The notes under the pieces are model-generated. The model saw only the letters and a list, made by a program, of their open reading frames with translations, did no database searches and was not told the DNA's origin. A DNA stretch of 64,000 nt from Phytophthora hibernalis (Eukaryota; Oomycota; Peronosporomycetes; Peronosporales; Peronosporaceae): NCBI GenBank assembly GCA_012656075.1, contig JAAKBF010000087.1, positions 1 to 64,000 of the forward strand, written 5' to 3'. Both the position numbers and the translations under genes were made by a program. Each line of letters opens with the position of its first letter. Position 1 is the first letter of the stretch. Of this stretch, positions 1-10,949 are shown in pieces.

Positions 1-150
1 AAATGAATTGGGATGTGCCACGAGAACCAAGTGAAAAACTGCAGCGCGATCTTCACCATACATGTACACTGAACCAGTATCCGCATCGACTAAAGATTCC
101 TCAGTTATCGATTTACTAGCCAAACGAAGCGTTCGTGGTCAAGTACTTGG
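1..150 (-). CDS. Unidentified partial ORF at left edge
   Basis: An open frame reads out of the left edge on the minus strand. It includes the stretch DADTGSVYMYGEDRAAVF near the edge and is closed upstream by stop codons around 150-190. The residue mix looks like real coding sequence, but only about 50 codons are visible and I do not recognise a family. It could be the last part of a gene lying outside the window, or chance. Confidence 0.2.
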
Positions 151-839
151 GGTGTCGACATGATAGGGTATCGATGCCACCGATTTCTTTTGGCTTCACG
201 ATCGGCCATTGAGGCTCGTTTGGACGCCAGAATCAAAGTCCATGCGCGCCACAATATCCCTGAAATGGAAAGTTGGCGGATGCATGCAAAAGCACCACCG
301 TCAGTCGTTGTGAGTCACAACAGTCGCAACTTGTGACTGACCGTGGTGCTTTGTGGATGTTGCTGTCGGTGAGTACGCGTTTATATCGGATGACGAAGTT
401 CTGCGGCGGGCGTCTGCAAAGCACCATCGATCTAGACAGGTCCATATTGTTTTTTGTCATAGATGCGTCGCTGATGACTCCCAAGTGGATGCGTGCAGTA
501 CTGGCACAGCCCCACACGAACACAGGAACATGGGACGCCGGTACCACCCGTGGAGGCAAGCCCAGGCAGAGGATTCATTCTTCAATTTGCTTCACTTGCA
601 GCAACCACAAAAAGTAACTTGTTTTAAGCCCCGCAAACTCCAATGACGGCCATCGACGACACCAAGACGGCCGGTGCGGTCTACATTGAAATCAGGACGC
701 CAAAAGTTATCTCCAACGTGGATGATGCCAAAATGAGGGCGTCGCATGCTGTAAAGCTGACGTCTGACTTCTGGCTCACGTTCTTGCGACGGGCATGTTC
801 TTGAGTGCGACGGCTCTCACGATCGCGTATTTGCGATGT
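151..839. other. Stretch without a recognisable gene
   Basis: Short overlapping open frames occur on both strands (for example 273-617), but none shows a family motif. A small open frame starting ATGACGGCC at 643 could belong to the decayed transporter downstream, but this cannot be shown. Confidence 0.4.
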
Positions 840-1165
840 GCCGACGCTTTAGGTCGTGTTCACAGCCACGTTCACGCTCTGGTTCGCTCTAGGCTGCGCC
901 CATTGATCTGGGGCATCACGTCCGACCCGTTCCCTCCATTGCAATGACCCACGGGCGTGTCCATCTGCATTGCCATCAACTGGATGTGCAGCCTGCTGGT
1001 GGGCGTCGTTTTCCCCTACATGAACGACGGCCTCAAAGACTACTCGTGACACTGCTGTATGTGGCTTTCTTCACCCGCTACATACCAAAGACCATGGCCA
1101 AGACGTCGGGTGAAACCAGGCCTGGTTCCACGGCGAGAAGAGAGTCCGCTCGCTCCCAGCAGTAG
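840..1165 (+). pseudogene. Sugar-transporter (MFS) fragment
   Basis: Three frames together give the C-terminal half of a hexose-type major facilitator. A hydrophobic segment, FTATFTLWFALGCAPLIWG, is followed in another frame by AINWMCSLLVGVVFPYMND, and then by the exit motif VTLLYVAFFTRYIPKTMAKTSGE (about 1038-1120; PETKGKS-like in functional members). Two frame changes and the absence of the first ten membrane segments make this a relic. The parent protein would be a plasma-membrane sugar:proton symporter. Assignment rests on the order and spacing of the transmembrane motifs and the PKT(M)xKTS signature; the substrate cannot be inferred. Confidence 0.55.
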
Positions 1166-1290
1166 GCGGAGCTGCTACATTGTTTTGACACTACCCGTGA
1201 CCTCTTCAATACACTTGCACTTGCTTTACAGCCATTTTGTTGGAATCGAGTAAAAGATCGCTGCAGATTTTGAATGGGGCGTTGTGATTG

Positions 1291-1387
1291 GATGAACAAC
1301 TTCAACATGTTGCAGTCATTTTCAGCACAAAATTGGATGAATTGAATGAACAACTTCAACATGCTGCAGTGATTCATTTTTCAGCAC
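1291..1387. repeat. Two-copy short tandem repeat
   Basis: A unit containing GAACAACTTCAACATG occurs at 1291-1328 and again, slightly changed, at 1345-1387. Both copies end in TTTTCAGCAC. It lies between the transporter relic and the 3' end of the hAT-like gene. Confidence 0.6.
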
Positions 1388-1479
1388 TGCACAAAACATG
1401 TTGCATTGCTACCGTGTATTTTCCTTTTCGTGTGCGTGATACATCTCCACACGGTGCTTGCTCTTCAAAGCCGTATTCA

Positions 1480-3934
1480 TCACACATTCTCGGAATGCTT
1501 GAAGCTCGTCGCGTTGCTTTCCAGGTCGACAGCGTCTGCCATGCCATTCGAACCCGATCGAAACCATTCCAAAGCGTACTCTTTGTTCTTCTGGAAGCAC
1601 AGGAAAGTCTCCACCATGGCCAGATTATCTGCCAGCGCAGCCTCGCGCGCAAGGCCTTCTGTACGCAGAAGCACGTTGTAAATGTTTTTCCGGACAGTCT
1701 CGCCACTCGAGGATGCTGCCGGCAGCGACAGCACCATTTCAGCATAAGGTGCGATCAGGGGAAGCGCAGCTGGTTCGTTTTCCACCACGTCAACGGGTCC
1801 ACGTTACGTTCCGAAACAGGAAGACTGAGGAAAGCGCTAAGTTCTTTTCCCACGTTGCCACCATCTCATTATCTCGCTGCAAAGAAGACTTCGACGACTC
1901 GGACGGCAGGTGCGAAAGGAGATCCTCCTCCTCATCATCGAGAGATAAGTCGTTGCCTGTTGGGCTAGTGGACCCCTTCACCAGCTCTGCATAAGAAGAT
2001 GCAGCTACGGTATCTGCGCCAGACTCCGACAGCCCTGAGGACCCAGCAACATTTGACGACGCCACATCAGGTGTGAACATTCGACGGAGAAAATTCTTCC
2101 CAATCTCGCACTCGGCCTTAGGAGACAAATAACAATATTCACGGTTCTTGTAGCGAGGATCGAAGAGCGTTGCCGCGTAACACACTGCCGGGAGCGTAGC
2201 AAACTGCTCACGCAGCTTCCTTGCAAGCGTTTCAAAGAAGCGCTTCCACGTGGCTGGACCCAGGTGGGCGGGCACGCTCACACCAGCCGATAGTGCTTGC
2301 TTCTCGGCGTATGTTACGAGGGCTGCAGCAATCGTTGATACACTAGAAATACCGCTCTTGTTCACCTCCTTGTCGCTTCCAGTTTTCTTGTTCTTTTCGC
2401 CTTCCAACGCCTCTGAGTACCGAGCAAATGGCCGCAATTTCTTCACTAGTAGCCCGATAAGTTCCACAGTCGGTGCAGGTAAGTACTCCACAAGGTGCGC
2501 GTTTGCAATTTGTTCCAACGTTGCCAAATGCTCGAGGATGTCGCGCAGGAACTCGTAAAAAGACATCGATTCGTTCCTTTCAGAAAGATCTTTAAGTTGA
2601 GGTGGGCACTTGCGGCTGAGGGAAAGATACGCTTCTTCATTTTCTGCTAACCGCGCCACAAACTGCTCCACTTGGTTGACAACCTCCGGAAAGGCCTTGG
2701 CGAACACCTTCTGTGTCAAACACACGCGCAGGTGCTGCACCGCAGACGTCAACAGGAAAGTGCTCTGCGCCGCCTCGGGCGAGACGAGCCGCCCATCAAA
2801 GTTAACAGGCACAAAAAGTGACGGCAGATCAGCCGCCGTCAGCTCAATCTTGGTTGGCAGCTCGTCCTTGACGCAGGCAAGCACCTTGTCCTTGATACCA
2901 AGCCGTTCAAGATACGAGTCCAGAATGCCCCTGATCGTTTCGAGCCGAACGTCTTCATCCAGCCGCGCGACGCCCACAGCAATATCAAACAACCTAAAGT
3001 TGACGCTGAAGTGGATCTTCACTGCCAAGTACTGCGTAGGTCTGGGTTCTGTGGGGATTGGGTGCTGCCACACCTCGAACGACACAGCCACACTCTTGGC
3101 TTTTGCCAGTACCATCTTGGTGGTCACGAACACGCTCTCCTGCAGCAACAAGGCAGCTTTCCCCACAGATTCTTCACTTGGCAACGGGAGCTTCTTCTCT
3201 CCTAGCATCTGGTTCATAACATACTGCAGTCCAGGCTTGGTGGAGAAGTTGAGCGGCAGATTATCCACCACGGCCATGAGAGCCAAATCCTGTGTAAACT
3301 GCTCGGAAGTGACCTGAACCGGCTGCACTCCATAGGCCGAGCCCAGCTCCCGTTGCTCCTTCGTGAGATTCGACGGGTAGTTGTACAGAGCAGCAGATGG
3401 ATATTTCTTCAGTGCAGCCGAGACTATGCTAGGCGAGCCTCCAGCAGCAGCTACAGCAGCCGCCAGAGCCTGTGAAGCTCCAGGAGTCGCGTACACGCCT
3501 ACTTCAGCGCCTGTGGGGCTCTGCAGTCCCAGCTTCTGACGCTTGAGGTGGCGCTTGGTCTCGCGGTGCTCCTCGCACGCGTTGTTGGCCTGTTGGTGCG
3601 TGACTTCCGTGCGTCCAGCCGTGCGTAGATGTGACAGCAGGTTGGACGAGTGGTGGCCCTTGATCACGCGCGTGCAGAACTTGCAGACCGAGTTGCCGTT
3701 CGCGTCCTTCTCGAAGTACGACCACACGGCGGAGACGCTGGCTGGTCCGCTCGCGATCGGCGAGGGCGCGGACGATTCCGCACTGCGCTTCACCATGACA
3801 GGCAGTAAAACCGGTGTGGGCGGTAAGTGGCAAAGCCCGAAATGCCGCTCTAAATGAGATGTCGCCCGCCCGAACGGGGACGCGTCGTCCCTCCTGCGAA
3901 TAGTGACAGAAGAGTGACGAGGTGATGCAATCAT
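1480..3934 (-). CDS. hAT-like BED zinc-finger protein, possibly domesticated
   Basis: A 714-codon open frame (3934-1790) is the main part. The likely start is the inner ATG at 3796 (MVKRSAES). A BED finger follows (VWSYFEKD, CKFC, then HHSSNLLSHL with a later His). A central hAT RNase H-like region follows, and the C-terminal dimerisation region has ELSAFLSLPVSE, DPLTWWKTNQLRFP and LIAPYAEMVLSLPAASSSGE. Reaching that end needs two one-base corrections, in the A4 run near 1855 and the C4 run near 1760, so the gene may be about 770 codons and unbroken. The usual hAT catalytic context (TxDxW and the C..H pair) is changed to SFEVW and QHLRVCL, which suggests loss of transposition. Family known: hAT transposases bind DNA and dimerise. 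Inferred: either an old transposase or a host gene derived from one. Confidence 0.7.
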
Positions 3935-4042
3935 TCGATAGATTTAGTAGGGAATAATGTAGCGATCTAGATGATGAGCTTGAAGTGGGACCGTTAGGTA
4001 TCCGTCATTCATTGCACGCACTTCTCAATTGATCATCGGAAT

Positions 4043-5145
4043 ATGTTGCGCCGATTCTCTCGTTATTGTGTCCCGATTGGACGTCGAAGCTTCTCCGGTT
4101 GAGTGTCTTCTCTATTGAAGAATCATTGTCTGCTGTGTGCTAAGCTCTTGTTGTTTGCTGGCTGTAGCTTCCAGTACTGCGTCGGTGGGATTCATCGGTC
4201 TGGGTAATATGGGCTTCCCTATGGCGCACAACCTGCTGAAGGCTGGAGTCGACGTTCTGTGCTTTGATGCCAACCCTGCGACTGTTGACCGTCTCGTGCT
4301 GCTCGGAGCAAAAGCCGCGACTTCTGTCGAGCAGGTGGCTACTCAGACGACCACCATCTTCTCAGTGCTGCCCAAGGACGAGATTATCACCAGTGTGGTG
4401 CTGGGAGATGGAGCCAAGCCGGGGTCGGGGTTGCTGGCCAATATGACGCCTGGGCGCTGCACGTCGGCTGCTCCACGATCCACCCGAACACGTCTCGTTC
4501 TCTTGACGTTAAACATCGTGAAGCAAAGACCAAGTACGTTGCAGCTCCGATCTTTGCTCGTCCGGACGGCATGGAGGCCATGCAGGCCAACTTTGTCCTG
4601 TCAAGCTCCGATGTCACCGCCGTGGAGGAGGCCTCGCAGTGGCTGGCCAAGTGCACGAACGGACGCGTGGCCCCATTCAGCACGGAAGATCCCGGTGCTG
4701 CGAACGCAGTGAAGTTGTGCGGGAACTTCCTCATCGCAACCGCTATCGAGTCAATGGCCGAGGCGCTTTCGCTGCTGGAAGCCAATGGCGTGGACCGTGT
4801 GCAGGCGATGCAGTTCTACAGCAGCACGTTCATGAACTCGGTGACCCACAAAGGGTATGGACAGCGTGTCTCCGAACGTGATCATCGTCAGGAGGTTTCG
4901 CACTAGAGCTGGGCTACAAGGACCAGCGTTTGGCTCATCAACTGGCGATGGAGTCGCAAGTGCCGATGCCGTTCCTGTCTACGCTCATCGACCGCTTCCT
5001 GAGCGAACGCGCCAAAGGGCGTAGTGACCTGGATTGGTCCGCAATTGGACTCGGTGTGTGTGAATCACGTGGCGTCGACGTTTCGGATGCTATTGACCGC
5101 TCTCGCGCAGGACAAGCGCCGCCGCCACACCCAAGAAAAGTGTAG
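4043..5145 (+). CDS. HIBADH: 3-hydroxyisobutyrate dehydrogenase-like, mitochondrial
   Basis: Exon 1 (4043-4097) encodes a basic, serine-rich leader MLRRFSRYCVPIGRRSFS typical of a mitochondrial presequence. An intron (GT at 4098, AG ending 4167) joins it in phase to the Rossmann fold VGFIGLGNMGFPMAHNLLKAG with its GxGxxG NAD site. Later landmarks are TIHPNTSRSLD (substrate loop), GAANAVKLCGN with the catalytic Lys, and a C-terminal helix ending SDLDWSAIGLG. Two frame changes, near 4450 and 4885, interrupt the frame; both sides align well to the family, so I read them as sequence errors or recent damage. The enzyme oxidises 3-hydroxyisobutyrate to methylmalonate semialdehyde in valine breakdown. 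Related beta-hydroxyacid dehydrogenases (tartronate or glyoxylate type) cannot be fully excluded. Confidence 0.82.
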
Positions 5146-5270
5146 CCATGTCGGCTAAACCACCGTGTTTTGAGACACATTGAAGTCACTTCGCGTCGTT
5201 GTTTGATAAGTTTCTCTGTCCGTGTCACTATTCTGGAATCCTCGTCATTTAGCGTTACGAAGGGCTCAAC

Positions 5271-6811
5271 ATGAAGCTGCTAAAGAAGCAGATCAGCGAG
5301 AAGGATGGCGCCGGCTCCGTGGTGCTGCGCGCCGAGGAGCCCCGAGGACATGTGGCACATCTACAACCTCATCCACGTGACGGACTCGGTCAAGACGACG
5401 ACGATCCGCAAGGTACGGGGCTGCCTAGAAGGTCATATTGTATCCAAATATCGTACTTAACTGAGTGATTGACTTGATATGGCGTCTGTAGGTGGTGAAG
5501 GAGGGCGTGACGGGGTCAACCAGCAGCCAGCGTGTGCGCATGACGCTGAAGATTGAGGTGAGCCTCATAATGTGCTGGAAAATGCAGTTGTGGAATGCTG
5601 AAATTTGATGTGCAGGTGGAGCAAGTGAACTTTGATCCGGCGCTGTGTGTACTGCGTATCAAGGGCAAGAACGTCATGGAGAGTCAATATGTTCGGGTAC
5701 GGTGGCTTGTGTAATTTTGGGGCTAAAGCAATGAACTGACGGGGTTGTCTGTAGTTGGGAGCTTACCACACGCTGGACCTGGAGATGAACCGCGACTTCA
5801 CTCTGACCAAGAACTGCTGGGACGTCATGTCGCTGGAACGGATCGACACGGCTTGCGATTTCACCAAGCAAGCTGAACTGGCGGCTGTGGTGATGCAGGT
5901 TGGTCTGGCGCACTTGTGTCTGATCAAGGGTGATATGACCGTCATTCGAGCCAAGATTGAAACCAGCGTGCCCAAGAAGCGCCCGGGAAGCTCGGCTCAC
6001 GCCAAGGGCACGGAAAAGTTCTACGAGAACATGGTGCGATCCATTCGACAGCACATTGATTTCAACATTGATTTCATGCTTGTCAGAGTGCCTGCTGCTG
6101 GCCAGTCAGGCTTCGTCAAGGATGACTTTTTCAAGTTTATGGTTGAACAGGCTGTCCGCCAGGACGATAAACTCATTTTGGAGAACAAGCCCAAGTTTGT
6201 GCTGTGCCACTCGTCGTCTGGCCACAAGCATGCGCTTGACGAGGTGCTTTGCGATCCGGCAATTCAGTCCCAGGTGGCCGATACGAAGGCAGGAGAAGAC
6301 GTTAAGTGCCTGGAGCGCTTCTTTACCATGCTGCATATCGACCAGGACCGCGCATACTACGGCTACACACGTTGTTCAGGCCAACGAAAACATGGCCATC
6401 GAGACGCTCATGATCACGGACGCGCTCTTCCGATCACAAGAAATCGCCACTCGCCGCAAATACGTTGATCTCGTGGAAAGCGTGCGTGACAATGGCGGCA
6501 CGGTTCGGCTGTTCAGTAGTTTGCACGTATCCGGCGAGAAACTCGGCCAAGTGAGTGGCATTGCTGCGATCCTGCGGTTCCCCATGCCTGAAATCGATGA
6601 AGAGGACCAAGACGATGAGTCTGAATCAGACGAGGAAGAGGAGGAGGAAGAGGACAGTGGTGTGGAGACTTGTCTGTCGAAGCTTTGGGTATGTAGAGAT
6701 CTTGTCAGCAGAATAAATGCACAAAGCAAAGAGAGCATCCTTCCGCTTAGCTGCCTGTGTTGTGCTGTACGACGAGGTTGGACACTCGCTTGTCGAAAGT
6801 CTGCGACGTGA
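5271..6811 (+). CDS. PELO: Pelota / Dom34 ribosome-rescue factor
   Basis: The protein starts MKLLKKQISEKDGAGSVVLR, the typical Sm-like N-domain of Pelota. Four exons are visible: 5271-5412, 5492-5557, 5616-5696 and 5755 onward, with GT..AG introns at each gap. The central domain has VMQVGLAHLCLIKGDMTVI and the C-domain has ALFRSQEIATRRKYVDLVE, followed by an acidic Asp/Glu tail. Pelota with Hbs1 enters stalled ribosomes at the A site (no-go and non-stop decay) and lacks the GGQ of eRF1, as here. One frameshift sits in a C4 run at 5340-5343 and a second near 6366; both are in conserved sequence. The true stop is uncertain: after the acidic tail (about 6660) the frame runs on to 6811, overlapping the convergent TRAPPC2L gene, which suggests a missed intron or another base error. 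Confidence 0.92.
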
Positions 6812-7316
6812 GACGCTCTCCCAGCGGCGCGAACGGGTTCGACATGGCGTTCACGTACAGCCGATGCACCTCTGCGAAGAACTGCAGACACACAGTAAAA
6901 AGCACACAAGATCAGACCATTTTCCTAGCCATCATAATGAATGATCCTATGAGCTCACCGGTCTCAGCTCCGACTCCCGTACTGGAGCGTCCTGCAGGAC
7001 CACTACGAACTTGACTGAAGTGTTGGTGACGTAGCCGTAGACTCGGTAGTCCTCGATAGGTCCTAGGAACCCCAGGAACATGTCGTCCTTGGACGTGGTC
7101 ACGCCTGCGCTGCGTAGTTTCTCCTCGATCACGTCCAGCGACACGTGCGCGATGTAGTGGAAGCCCAAGTCCTCGCCCTCCTCTCCGAACGTACGGATAT
7201 ACAGTGGGCTGTTCTGCATGTGAGGAAGCAAGTACAAAAGATGTTAGTATTGGCTATTGTATGCATTCCTGGAGGACACGCACCGCCGCGCCGATGACCG
7301 CGACGCACGCGATCAT
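6747..7316 (-). CDS. TRAPPC2L: TRAPP complex subunit 2-like (sedlin family)
   Basis: Three exons: 7316-7284 (MIACVAVIGAA), 7213-6959 (starting NSPLYIRTF, containing DLGFHYIAHVSLDVIEEK and EDYRVYGYVTNTSVKFVVV) and 6881-6747 (starting FFAEVHRLYVNAMSNPF, ending TAA at 6749-6747). Introns have GT..AG ends. Length, about 140 residues, and motif order match TRAPPC2L, a longin-fold subunit of the TRAPP tether that acts in ER-to-Golgi vesicle traffic. The exon 2/3 junction is off by one base, at a run of three T on the coding strand just after the acceptor; a homopolymer error is the simplest reading. The gene is convergent with Pelota and their 3' ends nearly meet. Confidence 0.88.
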
Positions 7317-7537
7317 GATGAATAGAAATGCTGTGACCTGTGAGAATGAATAGTGTAGCCATGTTGGGAAATGGATAATCTTTCGCGATGATGGGCTTAT
7401 TTTCGGGCCATTTTATGTACTCTTGAGAAATTGACAACGATACAAAAATCTATTGTTTTTATTGGTAGAAATCATCATTACATATTCGAAACGTTCGCGA
7501 AACAATTGGTTTGGATGGACGGGTGCACGGATAAATG

Positions 7538-7690
7538 CTGTCCCAGTACGAGACCAAGCGTCGTGATTTGATTTACGACACGGACACGAGTTACTTGTTC
7601 GTCTTGAACGAGGATGCAGTCGTGGACGCGCTGCGCAGCGGCAACAAGAGCAAGTTCATCAACCACGACAGCGAACGACGAAGGTGGTAA
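7538..7690 (+). pseudogene. E(z)-type SET-domain fragment
   Basis: One open stretch of 50 codons contains LSQYETKRRDLIYD, then SYLFVLNEDAVVDALRSGNK, then SKFINH. This is the order seen in the SET domain of Enhancer-of-zeste (KMT6/EZH) histone H3K27 methyltransferases, where RFANH or KFINH contributes to the S-adenosylmethionine site. The fragment ends in GTAAGT, a good splice donor, so it looks like one exon. I find neither the preceding CXC region nor the following catalytic FDY part nearby; weak similarity beyond 7750 was not convincing. It is probably a stranded exon copy or a decayed gene. Confidence 0.65.
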
Positions 7691-8484
7691 GTGCATTTGT
7701 ATGTGGTGTACACCACATCTGTATGTGACACATCAATACCTGCTCGTGTAGCGGGACACACAGCACCTTGCACACAGTGTCGTGCCATCTTCAACACGCA
7801 GGAAGGAAGAGGGCGATCGGAGAAGTGGGTACGAGAGTTTAAAAGAAGAGAGATTAAATGTTGTTAGGAAACGAAGAAATACTCTAGCGGAGCTGGATGT
7901 CGCCGCGCGGACACGCGTTGGCCAACCACCTATAATCCTTGCAAATCGAGGACACTAAAAAAGAAATTACGTTCAGACTTTTTATTTACGTAACGACAGA
8001 TGTACGGTCCAACCTAGACACTCACTCCTGCGTTGTTGTCCATTCTTCGGATCCGGCTAAATCGCTCAACCTGTAAAACAGATTCTGTTAAGACAACTTC
8101 TGGATTCGACAACAAAACCGACACAAATGTGCACACTTAAGGGGACACTTATACAAACCACCGAACCCACACGTACAACAACCAATTTCCGCGACAAAAG
8201 AGCGAAATTAAATTCACAGATAAGAATGCATCGTTGCTACTGCATTACATCATTAGGAGAGCGAAACTGACGCGGGGTTGCCCATCGCCCGTTTGCTCTC
8301 TTACTTGCTTTAGCTACACTCCATTTCTAAACAAGCAGTAGTCACGGCACGGACCCAGTCGACAGTGCTTCACGGAGCACCACAGCGATTCATCAGTGGT
8401 ATCCGAACGTAGAACCAGCGTACGAGAACCCGCCGCCCCAGAGCTACACCTACGGCCAGTGCGGCTACGCACAGCAGGAAGCAT
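7691..8484. other. Stretch without a recognisable gene
   Basis: AT-rich sequence with short random frames only. I see no conserved motif, repeat or RNA signature here. Confidence 0.5.
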
Positions 8485-8584
8485 CACCAAGGCGAGGAAG
8501 TTTTGGTAGACGATCCTGTGAGACCCCCTTCCGGTGCCGCAGACCCTAGATCCACACTACCTGCAGATGTCCGACCTAGCGGCT

Positions 8585-8660
8585 CGATTCCGCAAATCAA
8601 AATACGCAAAGCGAACCCACATCGATTCCGCAAATCAAAATACGCAAAGCGAACCCACAT
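8585..8660. repeat. 2 x 38-bp perfect tandem repeat
   Basis: The unit, beginning CGATTCCGCAAATCAAAATA, is present twice in exact tandem (8585-8622 and 8623-8660). It is not part of a recognisable gene. Confidence 0.9.
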
Positions 8661-8939
8661 GCGAAAACTGGTTATAGCATATGTTTTTCGATGCAAATGT
8701 TTTTAATCGGAGGAAGTATCAGATATCAGGTTCGATAAGGGGAACGGTCAGTCAGAGGCCGTTTGGTCAATTCAAGGCCGGGCTGTTTAGACCAATAACT
8801 AGGATGCTTTCCGCTTCCCTGTACGTCATTCGTCGACATTATTTTAAGTACGAAACCAACACAAATCTTTGAAGGGGAAAACTGGTGGCGGGGAGCGCAA
8901 CAACTGGGTGGTGGTTGTTCAGCGTTAGCGAGAATAGAT

Positions 8940-10368
8940 TTGAGCATAGTCATTCCCAAACGTGCATCATGGTTGGTATCTACACCACGAAAGAAGCAAG
9001 CCACCATCGCGCTCGTTCAGGCGGGTTCTTACATCGTCGCAGTCGCCGAAGCTTCCGGTATACACGAGCGGACCATCCGGAAGTGGCTGGCGGCTGCAAA
9101 AGAAGGGATGTCTCTGGCTGCTGCACGGCCTGGACCGAAGCCATTTCTCCACGAAGAAGCTGAGGAGCATCACTTCGACTGGACCGTCGGCCGGCAGCTC
9201 GTCGGCCGTCCTATTGGCCGGTCTGATATCATTCGGAAAGATCAGGAGGTTGCATTGTTATGCAGTGGTAAAAGTATCGGGAAGGGATGGTACAAGCGCT
9301 TTAAGGAGCGTTTTCCTTCGCTGACGGGAAGATCAGCACAGTCGCTTGCCTTGAAGCGCAACTACATCGTTTCTGATGATCTAACCACCCTGTTCAACAC
9401 GCTAGCTAAGCTGATCATAGAGAAGAAACTCGACCACACGCGGCTGTTCAACATGGACGAAAAGTCTCACAGAAGCAGCTCACGAGCAAGAAGGTGGTTG
9501 CTGTCTGTGGATCGAGCAACGTGTGGTCAACGGAGCCAACCACAAATTTTCATATCACGGTTGTTGCGCGCGGGAACGCGGGTGGTCTCGTGGTGCCTCC
9601 TGTCTTCATCCTACCAGACAAGACCGTATCTTCTCAGATGATGGCGAATGGTGGAGTTCCTGGTGCCGCTGCGACCACCTCGCCATCGACCTTCATGACC
9701 ATGGAGCTTTTCGAGGAATGGCTACATTTTTTGTCAAGGTCAGTGCCTGCTTCGATCCCGCGGCCGCTGGTGTTGATCCTAGACGGCTGCGGATTGCCCT
9801 ACCCGGAGAACGTGGTCGATGCTGCTGATGCGTTGGACATTTTGCTTGTCTTCCTGCCCCCAACGGTACCCATTTGTTGCAACCTCTCGATGTTGCAGTG
9901 TTCGCCACGCTCAAGGGCAAGATCCACAACATGATCAGCGAGCTTGTGGAGGAGTACGACAACGGCTACTTCAACATTAGCAAAGACGACGCCATCACGG
10001 GGGCAAGCTTGGTTTCGGGAGGCGCGAAGATCGGACGCAAGATCGAGCGAGGTTTCAAGGCTTGCGGACTGTTCCCGCTGTCGCTGGTCAATATGAGAGC
10101 GCGCTTGGACACTTTCACGCTAAACGGGGCGCCGCGTCGCGTACAGCTCGCCGCATGCCTGCAGCTGAAATCCATCGTCCAGGATGAGATACTGGAGCTG
10201 CCAGCACCTCCGCGCAAGAACTTGGCCAAGATACGCAAGCGCATCTTTGTGGGCAGTCGTCTGCTGACACACGAAGTCCTGCTAGAAATGGAGGTAAACA
10301 ACGGGAGCTCGGGTGCTAACAAGCAAGCAAGCGCAAGGGTCTGGTATCAAAGAAAACGATATCATTGA
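8940..10368 (+). pseudogene. pogo/Tigger-like transposase, frameshifted
   Basis: The N-terminal helix-turn-helix reads KKQATIALVQAGS...ASGIHERTIRKWLAAAKEG. A CENP-B-like segment GKGWYKRFKERFPSLTGR follows, and then a DDE domain with LFNMDEKS (first Asp), LVLILDGCG (second Asp) and, after a frame change, HLLQPLDVAVFATLK (third-Asp region). Frame breaks lie near 9472 and in the C5 run 9857-9861; the second is a homopolymer and may be an error. Such enzymes cut and paste Tc1/mariner-pogo elements at TA sites. I did not find terminal inverted repeats for this copy, so element boundaries are unknown. It is not closely alike in its N-terminus to the pogo family at 21.8-23.6 kb. Confidence 0.75.
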
Positions 10369-10949
10369 ATCTGCAGTAGTCTAGAAAGGAGAGCCAAAGT
10401 GTTAGTGATAACCCACAGAAGCACAATAGAACAGGAGCTTACCTTAGTGGAACCTGCAAGTGTATGGCTCACGCTGGAGAAATACAGCTTTTCTCGAATA
10501 TACTTCCCATAATGTTGTTTGGATGAGGCTTCAATCCACGATATCACTGGTAGTTGGCCCAGTTCAAGCTTGAAAGATTGCCGAAATGACAAGCAACGCA
10601 CACCTGTCATAATTGGTCAGTTTCGTCGCCAAACATTGCCTGGAGCGCCCTCGTCATGTGCGGCAGGAAGACCGGCCCCTCACTGACCGTTCCCCTTAGG
10701 TATCAGATTTACTCCATACATTTTACGAACTACCAAGTCGGTGGAGGAACTTCAGGAACGACCGTGCTGCGCATTCCCGAGCTCGCTTTGTATTGGACGG
10801 CGCGAGGTCGTTCAGGCTCATGTTGTGTCGGAGATGTCGGAGCTTGGGTGTCATTCGAAGAATATGCGAATGACTTGCAAACTGTAGGGGATATCGATAC
10901 CTTCTTCGCTCTCTCCGACACGATACGTCGGATGTGTGGTTGTGGGGAC
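10369..10949. other. Stretch without a recognisable gene
   Basis: Open frames on the minus strand (10610-10362 and 10951-10730) show no family motif. The second one continues the outward-facing frame of the adjacent inverted-repeat arm, so this may be sequence that belonged to the same element. Confidence 0.35.

Noticed and set aside
2610..3317. 235-codon plus-strand frame
   Set aside because: Antisense of the hAT-like gene; Ser/Thr-rich composition follows from the opposite strand.
6376..6909. 177-codon minus-strand frame with a long Ser run
   Set aside because: It is the reverse of the Asp/Glu-rich tail of Pelota and overlaps real exons of TRAPPC2L in a different frame.
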